Origin: Pseudomonas fragi
GTDB lineage: Bacteria > Pseudomonadota > Gammaproteobacteria > Pseudomonadales > Pseudomonadaceae
Direction of reading: 5' to 3'
Length of the DNA: 53,349 nucleotides
Assembly: GCF_025426255.1 (NCBI RefSeq)
Contig: NZ_CP104862.1
Coordinates: forward strand, 1 to 53,349
The position numbers were made by a program, and so were the translations under genes. This document shows positions 30,501 to 39,238 of the stretch, one piece after another (position 1 is the stretch's first letter; each line of letters opens with the position of its first letter). The notes beneath the pieces were generated by a model that had not been told where the DNA came from, did no database searches, and saw only the letters and a list, made by a program, of their open reading frames with translations.

Positions 30501-30824
30501 CTACTTAATTTCGAGGTCGGCCAAATCATTACCAGCGGCTAACCATTCCGTGACCCACTTGGGTTTTCTGCCAATACCTGTCCAGCTAGAGAACTGATCG
30601 TTAGGGTTTCGATACTTGCCTTCGTGCCGCTTAGTGGCGCCGCTAGGGGCCATCTTTGCAAGATCGATCCCATGGGCCTCGGCTATCTCCCGTATCTTTT
30701 TCCGGGCCTCTGCACGTTCCTTTACCTGTCGTTTCTGCATTTCCGAGCTAATGGCATTTAGCCACTCTTTAAGCTGTTCGTTCGTTGCATTTTCCAGTAA
30801 TGCCAACCACTTCTCAGGTGTCAT
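30501..30824 (-). CDS. H-NS-family nucleoid protein
   Basis: A 107-residue protein. The N-terminal coiled part (MTPEKWLALLENATNEQLKE) is for oligomerisation. The C-terminal domain has YRNPNDQFSSWTGIGRKPKW, the H-NS DNA-binding signature (W-x-G-x-GRxPxW). Plasmid H-NS proteins bind AT-rich DNA and silence it, which suits the AT-rich gene at 28130 and the conjugation promoters. The ATG at 30824 is preferred over an upstream TTG. Confidence 0.85.
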   Translation of the reverse strand: MTPEKWLALLENATNEQLKEWLNAISSEMQKRQVKERAEARKKIREIAEAHGIDLAKMAPSGATKRHEGKYRNPNDQFSSWTGIGRKPKWVTEWLAAGNDLADLEIK

Positions 30825-30912
30825 GGGTGCGGCCTTGTGCTGTTTCGGATACAATTCGTGGCTGTCGGCAAGGACGCCCTATTGACATTATCGTTTCTTG
30901 TCCGCACCATTT

Positions 30913-30936
30913 CAATCAAATTTGCAATTTTGATTG
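30913..30936. promoter_or_regulatory. Transfer-operon operator 1
   Basis: A 24-bp near-perfect palindrome with half-sites CAATCAAA and TTTGATTG about an AATTGCAA-like centre, 25 bp before the TrbM-like gene. The same site recurs at 32055 and 37508. Confidence 0.8.
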
Positions 30937-30960
30937 TTAATACCGCGCAGGAGCGACATA

Positions 30961-31274
30961 TGAAACGGCAATTCTCGGCTTTCCTCGTTGCAGCCACCTC
31001 AGTTTTTGTTCTTACCACTGGAACCGCGCAGGCATCCGATGACGCTTGTGGCATGGTTCTGTGCCTGGGCGGCCGAATCCTTGGCGGTAGCGGTGGTTCG
31101 CAATGCTCGTCGTATGAAAAAAAATACTTCAGCATTATCGTCAAGAAGAATGGAAAGTTTAGCGCAAGCCGCACAGCTAAAGAACGCGATAAAGAGCTGA
31201 AGTCATGCGCCGGGGGCGATCCGGGTATTGTCTCTACCATCGGCGATAAGTTCGGCGGGGTCCGTGGGCTATGA
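30961..31274 (+). CDS. TrbM/KikA-family protein
   Basis: A 104-residue exported protein with a signal peptide (about 1-25, ending AQA). The core has CGMVLCLGGRILGGSGGSQC, a YEKKYFSIIVKKNGKFSASR segment and KSC, with four cysteines as in TrbM. Such proteins accompany mating-pair formation. It starts the first T4SS unit, with CAGGAG before the ATG, and overlaps virB1 by 4 bp. Confidence 0.75.
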
Positions 31275-32044
31275 AACGCTTAGTCCTGGTCGCCAGCCTT
31301 CTGTCCTCAGTCAACGCATGGGCCGTTGATTCTGTGGACTTCAAATCCCTCGCCGCGCAATGCGCGCCGGGGGTTCATATCAAAACCCTTTCCTCAATCG
31401 TCCGGCATGAATCGGGGGTCAACCCCTACGCTATTGGCGTCAACGCCAAAGGTGCCCGATTGCCACGGCAACCGGCGAACAAAGAGGAAGCTGTGGCCAC
31501 GGCCACCTGGTTAAAAGAGCACGGCTACAACTTCGATAGCGGCTTTGGGCAGGTCAACAGCTCCAATATGGATTGGCTGGGCCTGTCTGTGTCCGATCTG
31601 TTCGACCCGTGTAAGAACCTGGCCGGCGCGGCTCGGGTAATCACCGATTGCTACCAGCGTGCAAAGAGCCGATATGGCGACGAACAATCGGCGCTGCATG
31701 CTGCACTGTCCTGTTACAACACGGGCGATTTCAAGAAAGGGATCAGCAATGGTTACGTGATGGCCGTTGCTTCAAACGCAACCCTCGACGTGCCAGCGCT
31801 TATGCCTATTGCCAGCGGCGGCACTGAGCCGATCCGGCTGAAGGCGACCAAAGCCACTGCCAACGCAACCCCTGCAACCGCAGTTCAACCTAACACCGTT
31901 AAGCCATTGCCAGACGGCATCGGTGATGCTTTCTCGCGGCCAAGTGGCGGTGCCTTCGCACCAAAACAAGAACCGCAACAGGAAAGCAAATCGAACGAGC
32001 CCGTTTCTCTGAAAAACGAGCCCGTAATGCTCCAAAGAGAGTAA
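31271..32044 (+). CDS. virB1: VirB1-like lytic transglycosylase (TraL/TrwN)
   Basis: A 257-residue exported protein (signal about 1-18). The transglycosylase core shows SSIVRHESGVNP (catalytic Glu47), FGQVNSSN and ALSCYNTGD, the usual three motifs. It opens peptidoglycan for the secretion channel. The C-terminal 90 residues are a loose, glutamine-rich tail. It overlaps the TrbM-like gene by ATGA. Confidence 0.92.
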   Translation: MKRLVLVASLLSSVNAWAVDSVDFKSLAAQCAPGVHIKTLSSIVRHESGVNPYAIGVNAKGARLPRQPANKEEAVATATWLKEHGYNFDSGFGQVNSSNMDWLGLSVSDLFDPCKNLAGAARVITDCYQRAKSRYGDEQSALHAALSCYNTGDFKKGISNGYVMAVASNATLDVPALMPIASGGTEPIRLKATKATANATPATAVQPNTVKPLPDGIGDAFSRPSGGAFAPKQEPQQESKSNEPVSLKNEPVMLQRE

Positions 32045-32054
32045 AACCAGCTTG

Positions 32055-32078
32055 CAATCAAAATTGCAATTTTGATAG
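32055..32078. promoter_or_regulatory. Transfer-operon operator 2
   Basis: Half-sites CAATCAAA and TTTGATAG about a central TTGCAA, 70 bp before the KorA-like gene, overlapping its probable promoter. Confidence 0.8.
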
Positions 32079-32148
32079 TATACGGATGTACCCAAAGCAG
32101 AAGGATGGCCCCGCATTTCACATACAAAAACGAATAGGGCCGTAACAG

Positions 32149-32445
32149 ATGAAGAAGATTCAGCAGGATAGCGTCGATCTGGCTTTTCAGATGGGCGCAG
32201 CAAGAAATGTTGTTGTTATCAAGCGTTCGCTCAAAGAGTGGTATTTCACCTTTGAAGCGGACGATCCAGTTACCAAGAAGACAGAGACATTCGCGCTTCT
32301 TACCCAGCGGGGGCAATTAAGACTATGGGCTGATCCACGTGTGTTGTTCGCATTTCTGGAAGAACGCTTCAACGTAAAAGATGGAACATTTCTACTTCAA
32401 GAGGAAACAACAAATGAAACAAGCACTCCGCCAAGCTCTCGCTAA
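32149..32445 (+). CDS. KorA-like repressor of transfer operons
   Basis: A 98-residue protein (FQMGAARNVVVIKRSLKEWY, then a TFALLTQRGQLRLWADPRVL segment). Its place between virB1 and virB2 is that of korA in IncN plasmid pKM101. Small KorA proteins repress the tra/trw promoters. The palindrome repeated before all three T4SS units is the natural target. Function rests on gene order and sites; the fold is not recognised from sequence. Its end overlaps virB2 by 32 bp. Confidence 0.65.
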   Translation: MKKIQQDSVDLAFQMGAARNVVVIKRSLKEWYFTFEADDPVTKKTETFALLTQRGQLRLWADPRVLFAFLEERFNVKDGTFLLQEETTNETSTPPSSR

Positions 32446-32731
32446 ATCCAAAGCCGCTGCAAACAAGGCATTCTCTGCCGCTCTGACCCTGGCTGTGACT
32501 ACCGAAGTCGCCATGGCACAGACTGGCGGTCTGTCGAAGGCCAAAGGCGTGATGGAGTCGTTCAAGGTTGAACTGACCGACATTATCCCGACTATCGCGG
32601 TAATCGCCCTGCTGTGCCTTGCAATCGGTTACGCGACCAAGTTCGTAGAGAAAGACACGTTCGTTCGCTGGGGGATCGGCATCATCATCGCCGGTTCTGC
32701 CGCTCAAATAACCGCGCTGTTCTTCACCTGA
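32414..32731 (+). CDS. virB2: VirB2-like pilin (TrwL/TraM)
   Basis: A 105-residue prepilin with a long signal ending AMA|QTGG, then two membrane helices (IIPTIAVIALLCLAIGYA and WGIGIIIAGSAAQITALFF). The product is the main pilus subunit. The ATG at 32414 follows AAGAGGAAACA; an upstream in-frame start would lie in the KorA-like gene. Confidence 0.9.
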   Translation: MKQALRQALAKSKAAANKAFSAALTLAVTTEVAMAQTGGLSKAKGVMESFKVELTDIIPTIAVIALLCLAIGYATKFVEKDTFVRWGIGIIIAGSAAQITALFFT

Positions 32732-32743
32732 TAGGCCCAACAC

Positions 32744-33061
32744 ATGGAACCTTCTGAACAAGCATCTGTGCCATTGTTCAAAGGCTGCACCCGCGCTCCA
32801 ACGGTCGCGGGTGTCCCCATGATGCCGCTGCTTTTGATGTTCATGTTTGTTGCCATGCTCGCATTGAAAGTCAGCCTGTGGTGTTGGGGGTTGGTGCTTC
32901 CGTTTTGGTTCGTGATGGCTCAAATCACGAAGACGGACGACAAAGCCTTTCGTATATGGGGTCTTTGGTTTGAAACCAAATTTCGAAACCGTAACAAGGG
33001 TTTTTGGGGGGCGTCGTCATACGGCCCCGCTGATTACAGGAAAAGGAGATTCAAAAAATGA
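32744..33061 (+). CDS. virB3: VirB3-like inner-membrane protein
   Basis: A 105-residue protein with FKGCTRAPTVAGVPMMPLLL at the start, typical of VirB3, and two adjacent membrane helices (about 24-60). It assists pilus assembly with VirB4, whose gene overlaps by 4 bp. Confidence 0.9.
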   Translation: MEPSEQASVPLFKGCTRAPTVAGVPMMPLLLMFMFVAMLALKVSLWCWGLVLPFWFVMAQITKTDDKAFRIWGLWFETKFRNRNKGFWGASSYGPADYRKRRFKK

Positions 33062-35535
33062 GCCTGATGCCGGCCGCTAAAAACCTGCAAAGCGAATCAC
33101 CGCTTTCAGGCTTCATTCCATACTCGCACCACGTCACGGACAAGATCATTTCCACCAAGTCAGCTGAGTACGTGTCTGTCTGGAAGATCGGTGGCCGGTC
33201 GCACACCAGCGCGTCTATCGAGGAAGTTACAACCTGGCGACGTGACCTGAATAACTTCTTTCGTGGCATCGCCACGGCTCACGTATCGGTCTGGTCGCAT
33301 ATCGTTCGGCGTCGCGTGGATGAATTCCCGGATAGCGAATTTGATAACCCGTTCTGCCATCAGCTCGATGAGCATTACCGCGAAAGCTTCACGGGCTACA
33401 ACCTGATGGTTAACGATCTGTATCTCACGGTCGTTTATCGCCCTGTTGTCGATAAAGTCCTGTCGTTCTTCGGCGCGATGGAAAAGGAATCTGTCGAGGT
33501 CAAAACCGAAAGGCAAAAGGCGTGCATCAAGGCGGTTGAAGACATCAACCTGCGCATTAGCCAAAGCCTCGGCAAATACGACCCGGAGAACCTGGGCATC
33601 TATCGCCGCAATGATGCCGGCGAGATTCTGGATGACAAGGAAGAAGGCGGTTATGCCTTTTCGTCTGCTTTGGAGTTTCTGGCGTTCCTGGTGAACGGTG
33701 AGCATCACCCTATGCCGGTCTGCCGCTCGCGCTTCTCTGAGTACATGGGGCGCAATCGTTTGTTCTTCAGCAAGTGGGGTGAAATTGGCGAGATTCGCAC
33801 CGATAGCGGCTCTCGTTTCTTTGGCCAGCGCGAAATTTTCGATTACCCGGCGTACACGGAGCCGGGGCAAATCAACAACCTGATGGAAACAAACTTTGAG
33901 TTCATCATGACTCAGAGCTTCAGCGCGCTTTCGCGTCACGCGGCTAAAGGGTTTTTGATCAAACAGCAAAAGAACCTGATTGACGCGGCGGACGTTGCGA
34001 CCGAGCAAATCGAAGAAATTAACGAAGCGTTGAACTCGCTGATTTCCGGTCACTTTGTTATGGGTGAGCATCACGCGACCATTACCGTTTTCGGTGACTC
34101 GGGCAACGAAGTACGCGATTACCTTTCTAAAGTATCTTCAGCGCTGAGTGACCGAAGCGTCATTGATACAAAGGTTGATCTTGCACTTGAGGCCGGGTAT
34201 TGGGCGCAATTGCCGGGTAACTTCAAATACCGGCCACGGCCTGCTGCGATCACCTCCCTGAACTTCCTGTCGTTGTCGCCACTGCACAACTTCTTGAGCG
34301 GCAAGCCTACAGGCAATCCATGGGGGCCAGCGGTCACAATCCTGAAAACCGTCAGCGGTACTCCCCTGTATTTCAACTATCACTACTCGAATCCTGAGCA
34401 AAACAGCCTCGACAAAAAAATGCTGGGTAACACCATGTTTACCGGCAAGTCGGGTACGGGTAAGACCGTTACCTTAGGCTTCACGCTCGCTCAAGCTCAG
34501 AAGTTCGGGCCGAGCATCGCGGCATTCGACAAAGACCGTGGCCTTGAGGTGCTTATCCGCTCGCTGGGCGGTCGCTACTTACCCCTCAAGATGGGCGAGC
34601 GCTCCGGATTCAACCCGTTCCAGCTTGAGCCTACGCCGGCTAACTTGTCGTTCCTCAAGCGCTTTGTGCGCAATCTGGTAGGGGCTTCCGGGCCTGTGAC
34701 CAGCAAGGATGAGGAACAAATCGACAAGGGCATTAACACCCTTATGTCGGAGATTGATAAGCCTCTACGACGCATGAGCATCCTTTTGCAGAACCTGCCC
34801 CATGCTGTGCATGTGGGTGAGGATGACGGCCCGGCGACCGTGCACACGCGGCTTTTGAAATGGTGCGAGGGTGGCGAATACGGCTGGATGTTCGACAACC
34901 CGACCGATGCGCTTGATCTGACCACCCACAAAATCTACGGCTTCGACGTAACCGAGTTCCTGGAGCAACCGGAGATTCGTGGGCCGGTGATGATGTATCT
35001 GATTTATCGCACCGAGCAAATGATTGACGGTCGCCGCTTCATGTACGTGTTCGATGAGTTCTGGAAACCGTTGGAAGACGAATATTTCCAAGACCTGGTG
35101 AAGAACAAGCAAAAAACCATCCGTAAACAGAATGGGCTTTGCGTGTTCGCCACCCAGGAAGCCGACGATATTGGCAATAGCCCTATCGCCTCGACGCTTA
35201 TCGGTCAGTGTTCAACTTTCGTGTTCTTGCCTAACCCGGATGCGGATTACAAAACGTACACCGAAATTTTCAAGCTCACTGATTCAGAGTTCGCATTGCT
35301 GAAAGGTCTGGCAGAAGACAGCCGCCGTTTCCTGATTAAACAGGGCGGTAACTGCGCCGTGGCCGAGCTGAACCTTCACGGTTTCGATGATGAGTTGTTG
35401 GTTCTCTCGGGCACCCCAGAAACTGCGCAAATTTCTGAACAGTGCGTTGCCGAGTTCGGCGAAGACCCGAAAGTCTGGTTGCCACATTTCTACGAACGCG
35501 CCCGCGCTTTGAATGCAAAGGAGACTGCACGATGA
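33058..35535 (+). CDS. virB4: VirB4-like ATPase (TrwK/TraB)
   Basis: An 825-residue ATPase of the usual length. Walker A is GKSGTGKT at about 463-470, and Walker B is YVFDEFWK at about 663-670, followed by the RKQNGLCVFATQEADDI motif. It powers pilus building and substrate passage at the inner membrane. Overlaps both neighbours by ATGA. Confidence 0.95.
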   Translation: MSLMPAAKNLQSESPLSGFIPYSHHVTDKIISTKSAEYVSVWKIGGRSHTSASIEEVTTWRRDLNNFFRGIATAHVSVWSHIVRRRVDEFPDSEFDNPFCHQLDEHYRESFTGYNLMVNDLYLTVVYRPVVDKVLSFFGAMEKESVEVKTERQKACIKAVEDINLRISQSLGKYDPENLGIYRRNDAGEILDDKEEGGYAFSSALEFLAFLVNGEHHPMPVCRSRFSEYMGRNRLFFSKWGEIGEIRTDSGSRFFGQREIFDYPAYTEPGQINNLMETNFEFIMTQSFSALSRHAAKGFLIKQQKNLIDAADVATEQIEEINEALNSLISGHFVMGEHHATITVFGDSGNEVRDYLSKVSSALSDRSVIDTKVDLALEAGYWAQLPGNFKYRPRPAAITSLNFLSLSPLHNFLSGKPTGNPWGPAVTILKTVSGTPLYFNYHYSNPEQNSLDKKMLGNTMFTGKSGTGKTVTLGFTLAQAQKFGPSIAAFDKDRGLEVLIRSLGGRYLPLKMGERSGFNPFQLEPTPANLSFLKRFVRNLVGASGPVTSKDEEQIDKGINTLMSEIDKPLRRMSILLQNLPHAVHVGEDDGPATVHTRLLKWCEGGEYGWMFDNPTDALDLTTHKIYGFDVTEFLEQPEIRGPVMMYLIYRTEQMIDGRRFMYVFDEFWKPLEDEYFQDLVKNKQKTIRKQNGLCVFATQEADDIGNSPIASTLIGQCSTFVFLPNPDADYKTYTEIFKLTDSEFALLKGLAEDSRRFLIKQGGNCAVAELNLHGFDDELLVLSGTPETAQISEQCVAEFGEDPKVWLPHFYERARALNAKETAR

Positions 35536-36215
35536 AAACCAAACTTGCCCTTGGCCTTCTGTTTGCAGGCATCAGCTCCGTCGCTACGGCGCAAATCCCA
35601 ACTACTGACGTGATGCTGAACGGCCAAACGGCGCAGCACAATGTCGCGATGGTGGCTCAATGGGCCAAAGAAATTGCCGAGATGAAACAGCAGTACCAAA
35701 TGCTGACGGATCAATACAAAAAAATGGACATCATGGAAGGTCTGGTGTCCGGCTCCCGTTACCTGGGCGTGAACAATGATCCCGGTATCAATGGGCAAAT
35801 CCCCGAACCGGGTTCGATCTATACCGGCTCTTACGGGGAAACCCGCTCGATCATGAATACCGAACGAGTTTCCACGACTAACCGTGCCTCACAGGACGAG
35901 CTGCGCGAGCGGAATTTCCAATCCGCCGCCTCGGAGAAAGCCTTGGCACTGAAAACCTACGAAGGGGCAGAGTCGCGGTTGGACAATATCAATACGCTGA
36001 TTTCGAAAATCAGCACCACAAAAGACCCGAAAGCCATTCAAGACTTGCAGGCGCGTATTGGCGCCGAGCAAGCGTTGGTGTCGAACGAATCAACCAAATT
36101 GCAAATGGTGTCGCAGCTTTCCCGTTCTGAGGAAAAGCTGGTCGATGAAAAACGTAAACAAATGAACCGGGATATTCTCAATCCCGCGAATACTGATATG
36201 CCGGAGATTAAGTGA
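35532..36215 (+). CDS. virB5: VirB5-like minor pilin (TrwJ/TraC)
   Basis: A 227-residue exported protein (signal about 1-20, ATA|QIP) with a long helical body (QWAKEIAEMKQQYQMLTDQY), like TraC of pKM101, a pilus-tip adhesin. It overlaps virB4 and is followed directly by the exclusion gene. Confidence 0.9.
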   Translation: MKTKLALGLLFAGISSVATAQIPTTDVMLNGQTAQHNVAMVAQWAKEIAEMKQQYQMLTDQYKKMDIMEGLVSGSRYLGVNNDPGINGQIPEPGSIYTGSYGETRSIMNTERVSTTNRASQDELRERNFQSAASEKALALKTYEGAESRLDNINTLISKISTTKDPKAIQDLQARIGAEQALVSNESTKLQMVSQLSRSEEKLVDEKRKQMNRDILNPANTDMPEIK

Positions 36216-36449
36216 ATGAGTAAGTACCTGATTATCGTGGTTTGCGCGCTGTTGGTGGCCTGTAAAAAAGAGCCAACCAATGACGTCGATTACTACCTGG
36301 CACACGCTGACGACCGCAAGGCAAAGCTGGTCGAGTGTGCGAACAATCCAGGTGATAACGCGATAGCAGCAAATTGTGTGAACGCCAAAGAGGCCGAACA
36401 TAAGAGCCTCTTTAACTCTAAAAACACTGGAATGCCTAGCATTCAGTAA
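36216..36449 (+). CDS. eex: Entry-exclusion lipoprotein (EexN family)
   Basis: A 77-residue lipoprotein with lipobox LVAC (Cys16) and the EexN pattern YYLAHADDRKAKLVECANNP, ANCVNAKEAEHKS. It blocks entry of like plasmids. Its place between virB5 and virB6 is as in pKM101. Confidence 0.9.
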   Translation: MSKYLIIVVCALLVACKKEPTNDVDYYLAHADDRKAKLVECANNPGDNAIAANCVNAKEAEHKSLFNSKNTGMPSIQ

Positions 36450-36464
36450 GCGTGTGAGGTTCCC

Positions 36465-37466
36465 ATGGCATTTACGTTATTTGAGCCACTTTTTGCGAAG
36501 GTCGATACAGCGACAAATGTGTTTGTGTCTCAAATTTCGACACAAGCCATCGCGACTATCACACCCTTTGTAACTCTCGGGCTGACGCTGGGGTTCATCG
36601 CTTACGCGATTGCGATCATTCGCGGCGCCGTAGACATGCCTGTTATGGATTTCTTGGCGCGGTCACTGCGCATTGCAATTATCGTCGGTGTCGCTCTCGC
36701 GGGCGGGCTGTACCAGTCGCAAATTGCGGGTGCCATCGTAGAGCTTCCGAACTCGCTAGCGGTCGCCTTGATTTCCAACCCAACCGAAGGGGCCGGGGCT
36801 GCCAGCATCATCGACGTAGCGGCCGGTAAAGGCTTTGACGCGGCGTCTAGGGCATTCGAGCAATCGAGCTTCTTCTCGGCGGACGGTCTGCTGTACGGCA
36901 TCTTTGGAATCATCATCATTCTGGCAACTGCCGTTGTGGTGTCCATCGGTGGTGCGTTCATCCTGCTGGCCAAGGTGGCCTTGGCGTTGCTGGCTGGCCT
37001 TGGGCCGATCTTCATCGTCTGCTTCCTGTGGCAGCCACTGTCGCGCTTTTTCGATCTGTGGATTGGGCAGGTGTTGAACTACGTTCTGCTGGTCGTTCTG
37101 TTCTCGGCGCTGTTCGGGCTGATGATGGATATCTACGGCGGCTACGTGGCCGGCGTGAAATTCGAGAGTGGCGTTAACGTGGCCTACTCGCTGGGTGGCG
37201 CGATCATCCTGTCTATCGCGATGGTTCTGGTGCTGTTGCAGCTTCCAGGCATTGCCGGCGCATTGGCCGGGGGTGCTGCCTTGGGGTACATGCACGAACT
37301 GCGCGCCATACGTGGCGGTGCTGCCAGCGTTTCCCGTGCTAGTGGCATGAGTGCAGCGGGCCGGCAAGCGAGCCGGGCGGGTGGCTGGGCCGCTTCCAAG
37401 GCTGGCGGCAGCATCAAGACAGGCGCGTCGAAGGCCTACGGATATTTCAAAGGCAGGGCTGCTTAA
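36465..37466 (+). CDS. virB6: VirB6-like channel protein (TrwI/TraD)
   Basis: A 333-residue polytopic inner-membrane protein beginning MAFTLFEPLFAKVDTATNVF, close in style to TraD of pKM101. At least five membrane helices (about 34-58, 70-90, 148-175, 180-200, 210-230 and 240-265). The last 55 residues are glycine- and alanine-rich. It ends the second T4SS unit before a terminator. Confidence 0.92.
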   Translation: MAFTLFEPLFAKVDTATNVFVSQISTQAIATITPFVTLGLTLGFIAYAIAIIRGAVDMPVMDFLARSLRIAIIVGVALAGGLYQSQIAGAIVELPNSLAVALISNPTEGAGAASIIDVAAGKGFDAASRAFEQSSFFSADGLLYGIFGIIIILATAVVVSIGGAFILLAKVALALLAGLGPIFIVCFLWQPLSRFFDLWIGQVLNYVLLVVLFSALFGLMMDIYGGYVAGVKFESGVNVAYSLGGAIILSIAMVLVLLQLPGIAGALAGGAALGYMHELRAIRGGAASVSRASGMSAAGRQASRAGGWAASKAGGSIKTGASKAYGYFKGRAA

Positions 37467-37481
37467 TCTCAGCACATTTTC

Positions 37482-37503
37482 GCCCCCTAACGGGGGCTTT
37501 TTT
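37482..37503 (+). terminator. Terminator after virB6
   Basis: Stem GCCCCC/GGGGGC followed by six T. Confidence 0.85.
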
Positions 37504-37507
37504 ATTC

Positions 37508-37531
37508 CAATCAAAATTGCAAATTTGATGT
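37508..37531. promoter_or_regulatory. Transfer-operon operator 3
   Basis: Half-sites CAATCAAA and TTTGATGT about TTGCAA, 46 bp before virB7. Third copy of the operator. Confidence 0.8.
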
Positions 37532-37576
37532 CAAAGAGGTAGGCTTGCTCTTAGTAAAGCCAAAAGGGATTTCATT

Positions 37577-37720
37577 GTGAAAAAGATAACTGTTTTTCTG
37601 CTTTGCGCTTGCATCGTTGCCGGTTGCAGTTCCGCACCAAAGCCTAAAGAACCCAACGAATCAAACCGCGAGCCGGTTAACAAAACCGTGCCTGTAGAAG
37701 TGCAAGGAGCCGTCAAATGA
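37577..37720 (+). CDS. virB7: VirB7-like lipoprotein (TrwH/TraN)
   Basis: A 47-residue lipoprotein starting at GTG after AAAAGGGA. It has the lipobox IVAGC (Cys17) and then a proline-rich mature part. It joins VirB9 in the outer-membrane ring. It overlaps virB8 by 4 bp. Small size is normal for the family. Confidence 0.88.
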   Translation: MKKITVFLLCACIVAGCSSAPKPKEPNESNREPVNKTVPVEVQGAVK

Positions 37721-38418
37721 GCAAGCCGCAAAAAAAGCCATTGACTGGCAAGGAAGAAATCCAAGCCTACCTGGAAGAAAGCAGCGCACTTGAGCGCGAT
37801 TTGTTGGCTGAAAAGGAACACTCGAAAAAGTTGGCCTGGCGAACGGCCTATTTCTCCTGGGGCATCGCGTTTGCTGGCGTTCTTGCCGGCATCGCAGGTC
37901 TACGTCAAGAAGCGCCGCCTCCGGTGGTGCTGACCGTCGATAGAACGACAGGCGCCGTTGAATCGACAACCGTGCAGCAGGTAGCGGAAGTCAGCTATGG
38001 CGAGTCCGTCGATAGCTATTTCGTGAACCGCTATGTGCTTAACCGCGAAGGCTACGAGTATCAAACGATTCAGGGCATGTTCGATTCCACGCGCCTGATG
38101 AGCGGCGGTGAGGCATGGGCGGAATACAACGCGCTTTACTCTGGCCCCAATGCTCGCGATGCCCAACTCGGCAATCGCGCCTCGATCAAAGTGTCTGTGC
38201 GCTCTATCTCAACGGACTCGGCTACCGGCATTGCGACCGTTCGTTACACCACTCAGCAAAAGTGGTCGAACGGCAAAATCGACCGGCCTGAATACTGGAT
38301 CGCGACTGTCGGTTACACCTACGTGCGTGCGCTGATGACCACTGAAGAACGGCGCATCAACCCGCTGGGCTTCGTCGTGAACACCTTCCGCGCTGACCCT
38401 GAAGTGGTCAAGAACTGA
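37717..38418 (+). CDS. virB8: VirB8-like assembly factor (TrwG/TraE)
   Basis: A 233-residue bitopic protein with one membrane helix (about 42-61) and a periplasmic domain with VirB8 features (YVLNREGYEYQTIQGMFDST, ATVRYTTQQKWSNGKIDRPE, NPLGFVVNTFRADPEV at the end). Confidence 0.93.
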   Translation: MSKPQKKPLTGKEEIQAYLEESSALERDLLAEKEHSKKLAWRTAYFSWGIAFAGVLAGIAGLRQEAPPPVVLTVDRTTGAVESTTVQQVAEVSYGESVDSYFVNRYVLNREGYEYQTIQGMFDSTRLMSGGEAWAEYNALYSGPNARDAQLGNRASIKVSVRSISTDSATGIATVRYTTQQKWSNGKIDRPEYWIATVGYTYVRALMTTEERRINPLGFVVNTFRADPEVVKN

Positions 38419-38425
38419 GGCCGCC

Positions 38426-39238
38426 ATGATGATTAAATCTCGTCTTCTGACTTTCGCCCTGGCGGCATCCTGCGCCTTTCCAGTGCTTGCGCTGGACTAC
38501 CCGGCAGCATCGCCTTACGACCATCGGATTCGCAGCACCACGTTCAACAAGAACGACGTGGTACAGATTGATTCCGTTATTGGCATCACAACCCACATTG
38601 AGTTTGAGCCCGGCGAAAACTACATCACGCACGCTTTTGGGGATTCTGCGTCGTACTCCTTCGCCCAGTCCCTTAATCACGTGTTCATCAAGCCTGTGGC
38701 TGAACAGGCCGACACGAACCTGATTATTGTCACTGACCGTCGCACCTACAATTTCCGCCTGATCTTCCGGCCGACCCGTGAGGCGAAAGCGCTCTACAGC
38801 CTGTCGTTTGCTTACCCTGACACGGCTTACAAGAAGTCGATGGAAGAACAGCGCAAGCAGTCGGTAGCGGATGGTTTCAAGAAGGGGCCACGCGACCGTT
38901 ACAACATCAACTATGACAAGGCCGGCGACTTCGACATTGCCCCCGTCCATGTGTGGGACAACAACGAATTCACCTACTTCAAGTTTCCGGGCAATGTCGA
39001 TTTGCCGGGTATCTACCTGGTGGACGCTGACGGCAATGAAAGCATGGTCAACCGAAACACCATCGGCGAAAACAACCATGTCTACTCCGTTCAGAAGGTC
39101 AATCCAAAGTGGCGCCTGCGCCTTGGGGATCGTGCGTTGACGATCTACAACAACGCTTTCGACCCTATCGGCGTTGAAAACAAATCGCGGACGCAATCGC
39201 CGAATGTCAAACGGGTTGTTGTTGGGGGGGATGAGTAA
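38426..39238 (+). CDS. virB9: VirB9-like outer-membrane protein (TrwF/TraO)
   Basis: A 270-residue exported protein (signal about 1-23). It shows YDHRIRSTTFNKNDVVQIDS and FTYFKFPGNVDLPGIYLVDA, the latter in the VirB7-binding C-terminal domain. ATG at 38426 or 38429 are both possible. Stop overlaps virB10 (TAATG). Confidence 0.92.
   Translation: MMIKSRLLTFALAASCAFPVLALDYPAASPYDHRIRSTTFNKNDVVQIDSVIGITTHIEFEPGENYITHAFGDSASYSFAQSLNHVFIKPVAEQADTNLIIVTDRRTYNFRLIFRPTREAKALYSLSFAYPDTAYKKSMEEQRKQSVADGFKKGPRDRYNINYDKAGDFDIAPVHVWDNNEFTYFKFPGNVDLPGIYLVDADGNESMVNRNTIGENNHVYSVQKVNPKWRLRLGDRALTIYNNAFDPIGVENKSRTQSPNVKRVVVGGDE

Noticed and set aside
33160..34074. 304-codon frame opposite virB4
   Set aside because: It is the reverse-strand shadow of a well-conserved ATPase gene, without a ribosome site.
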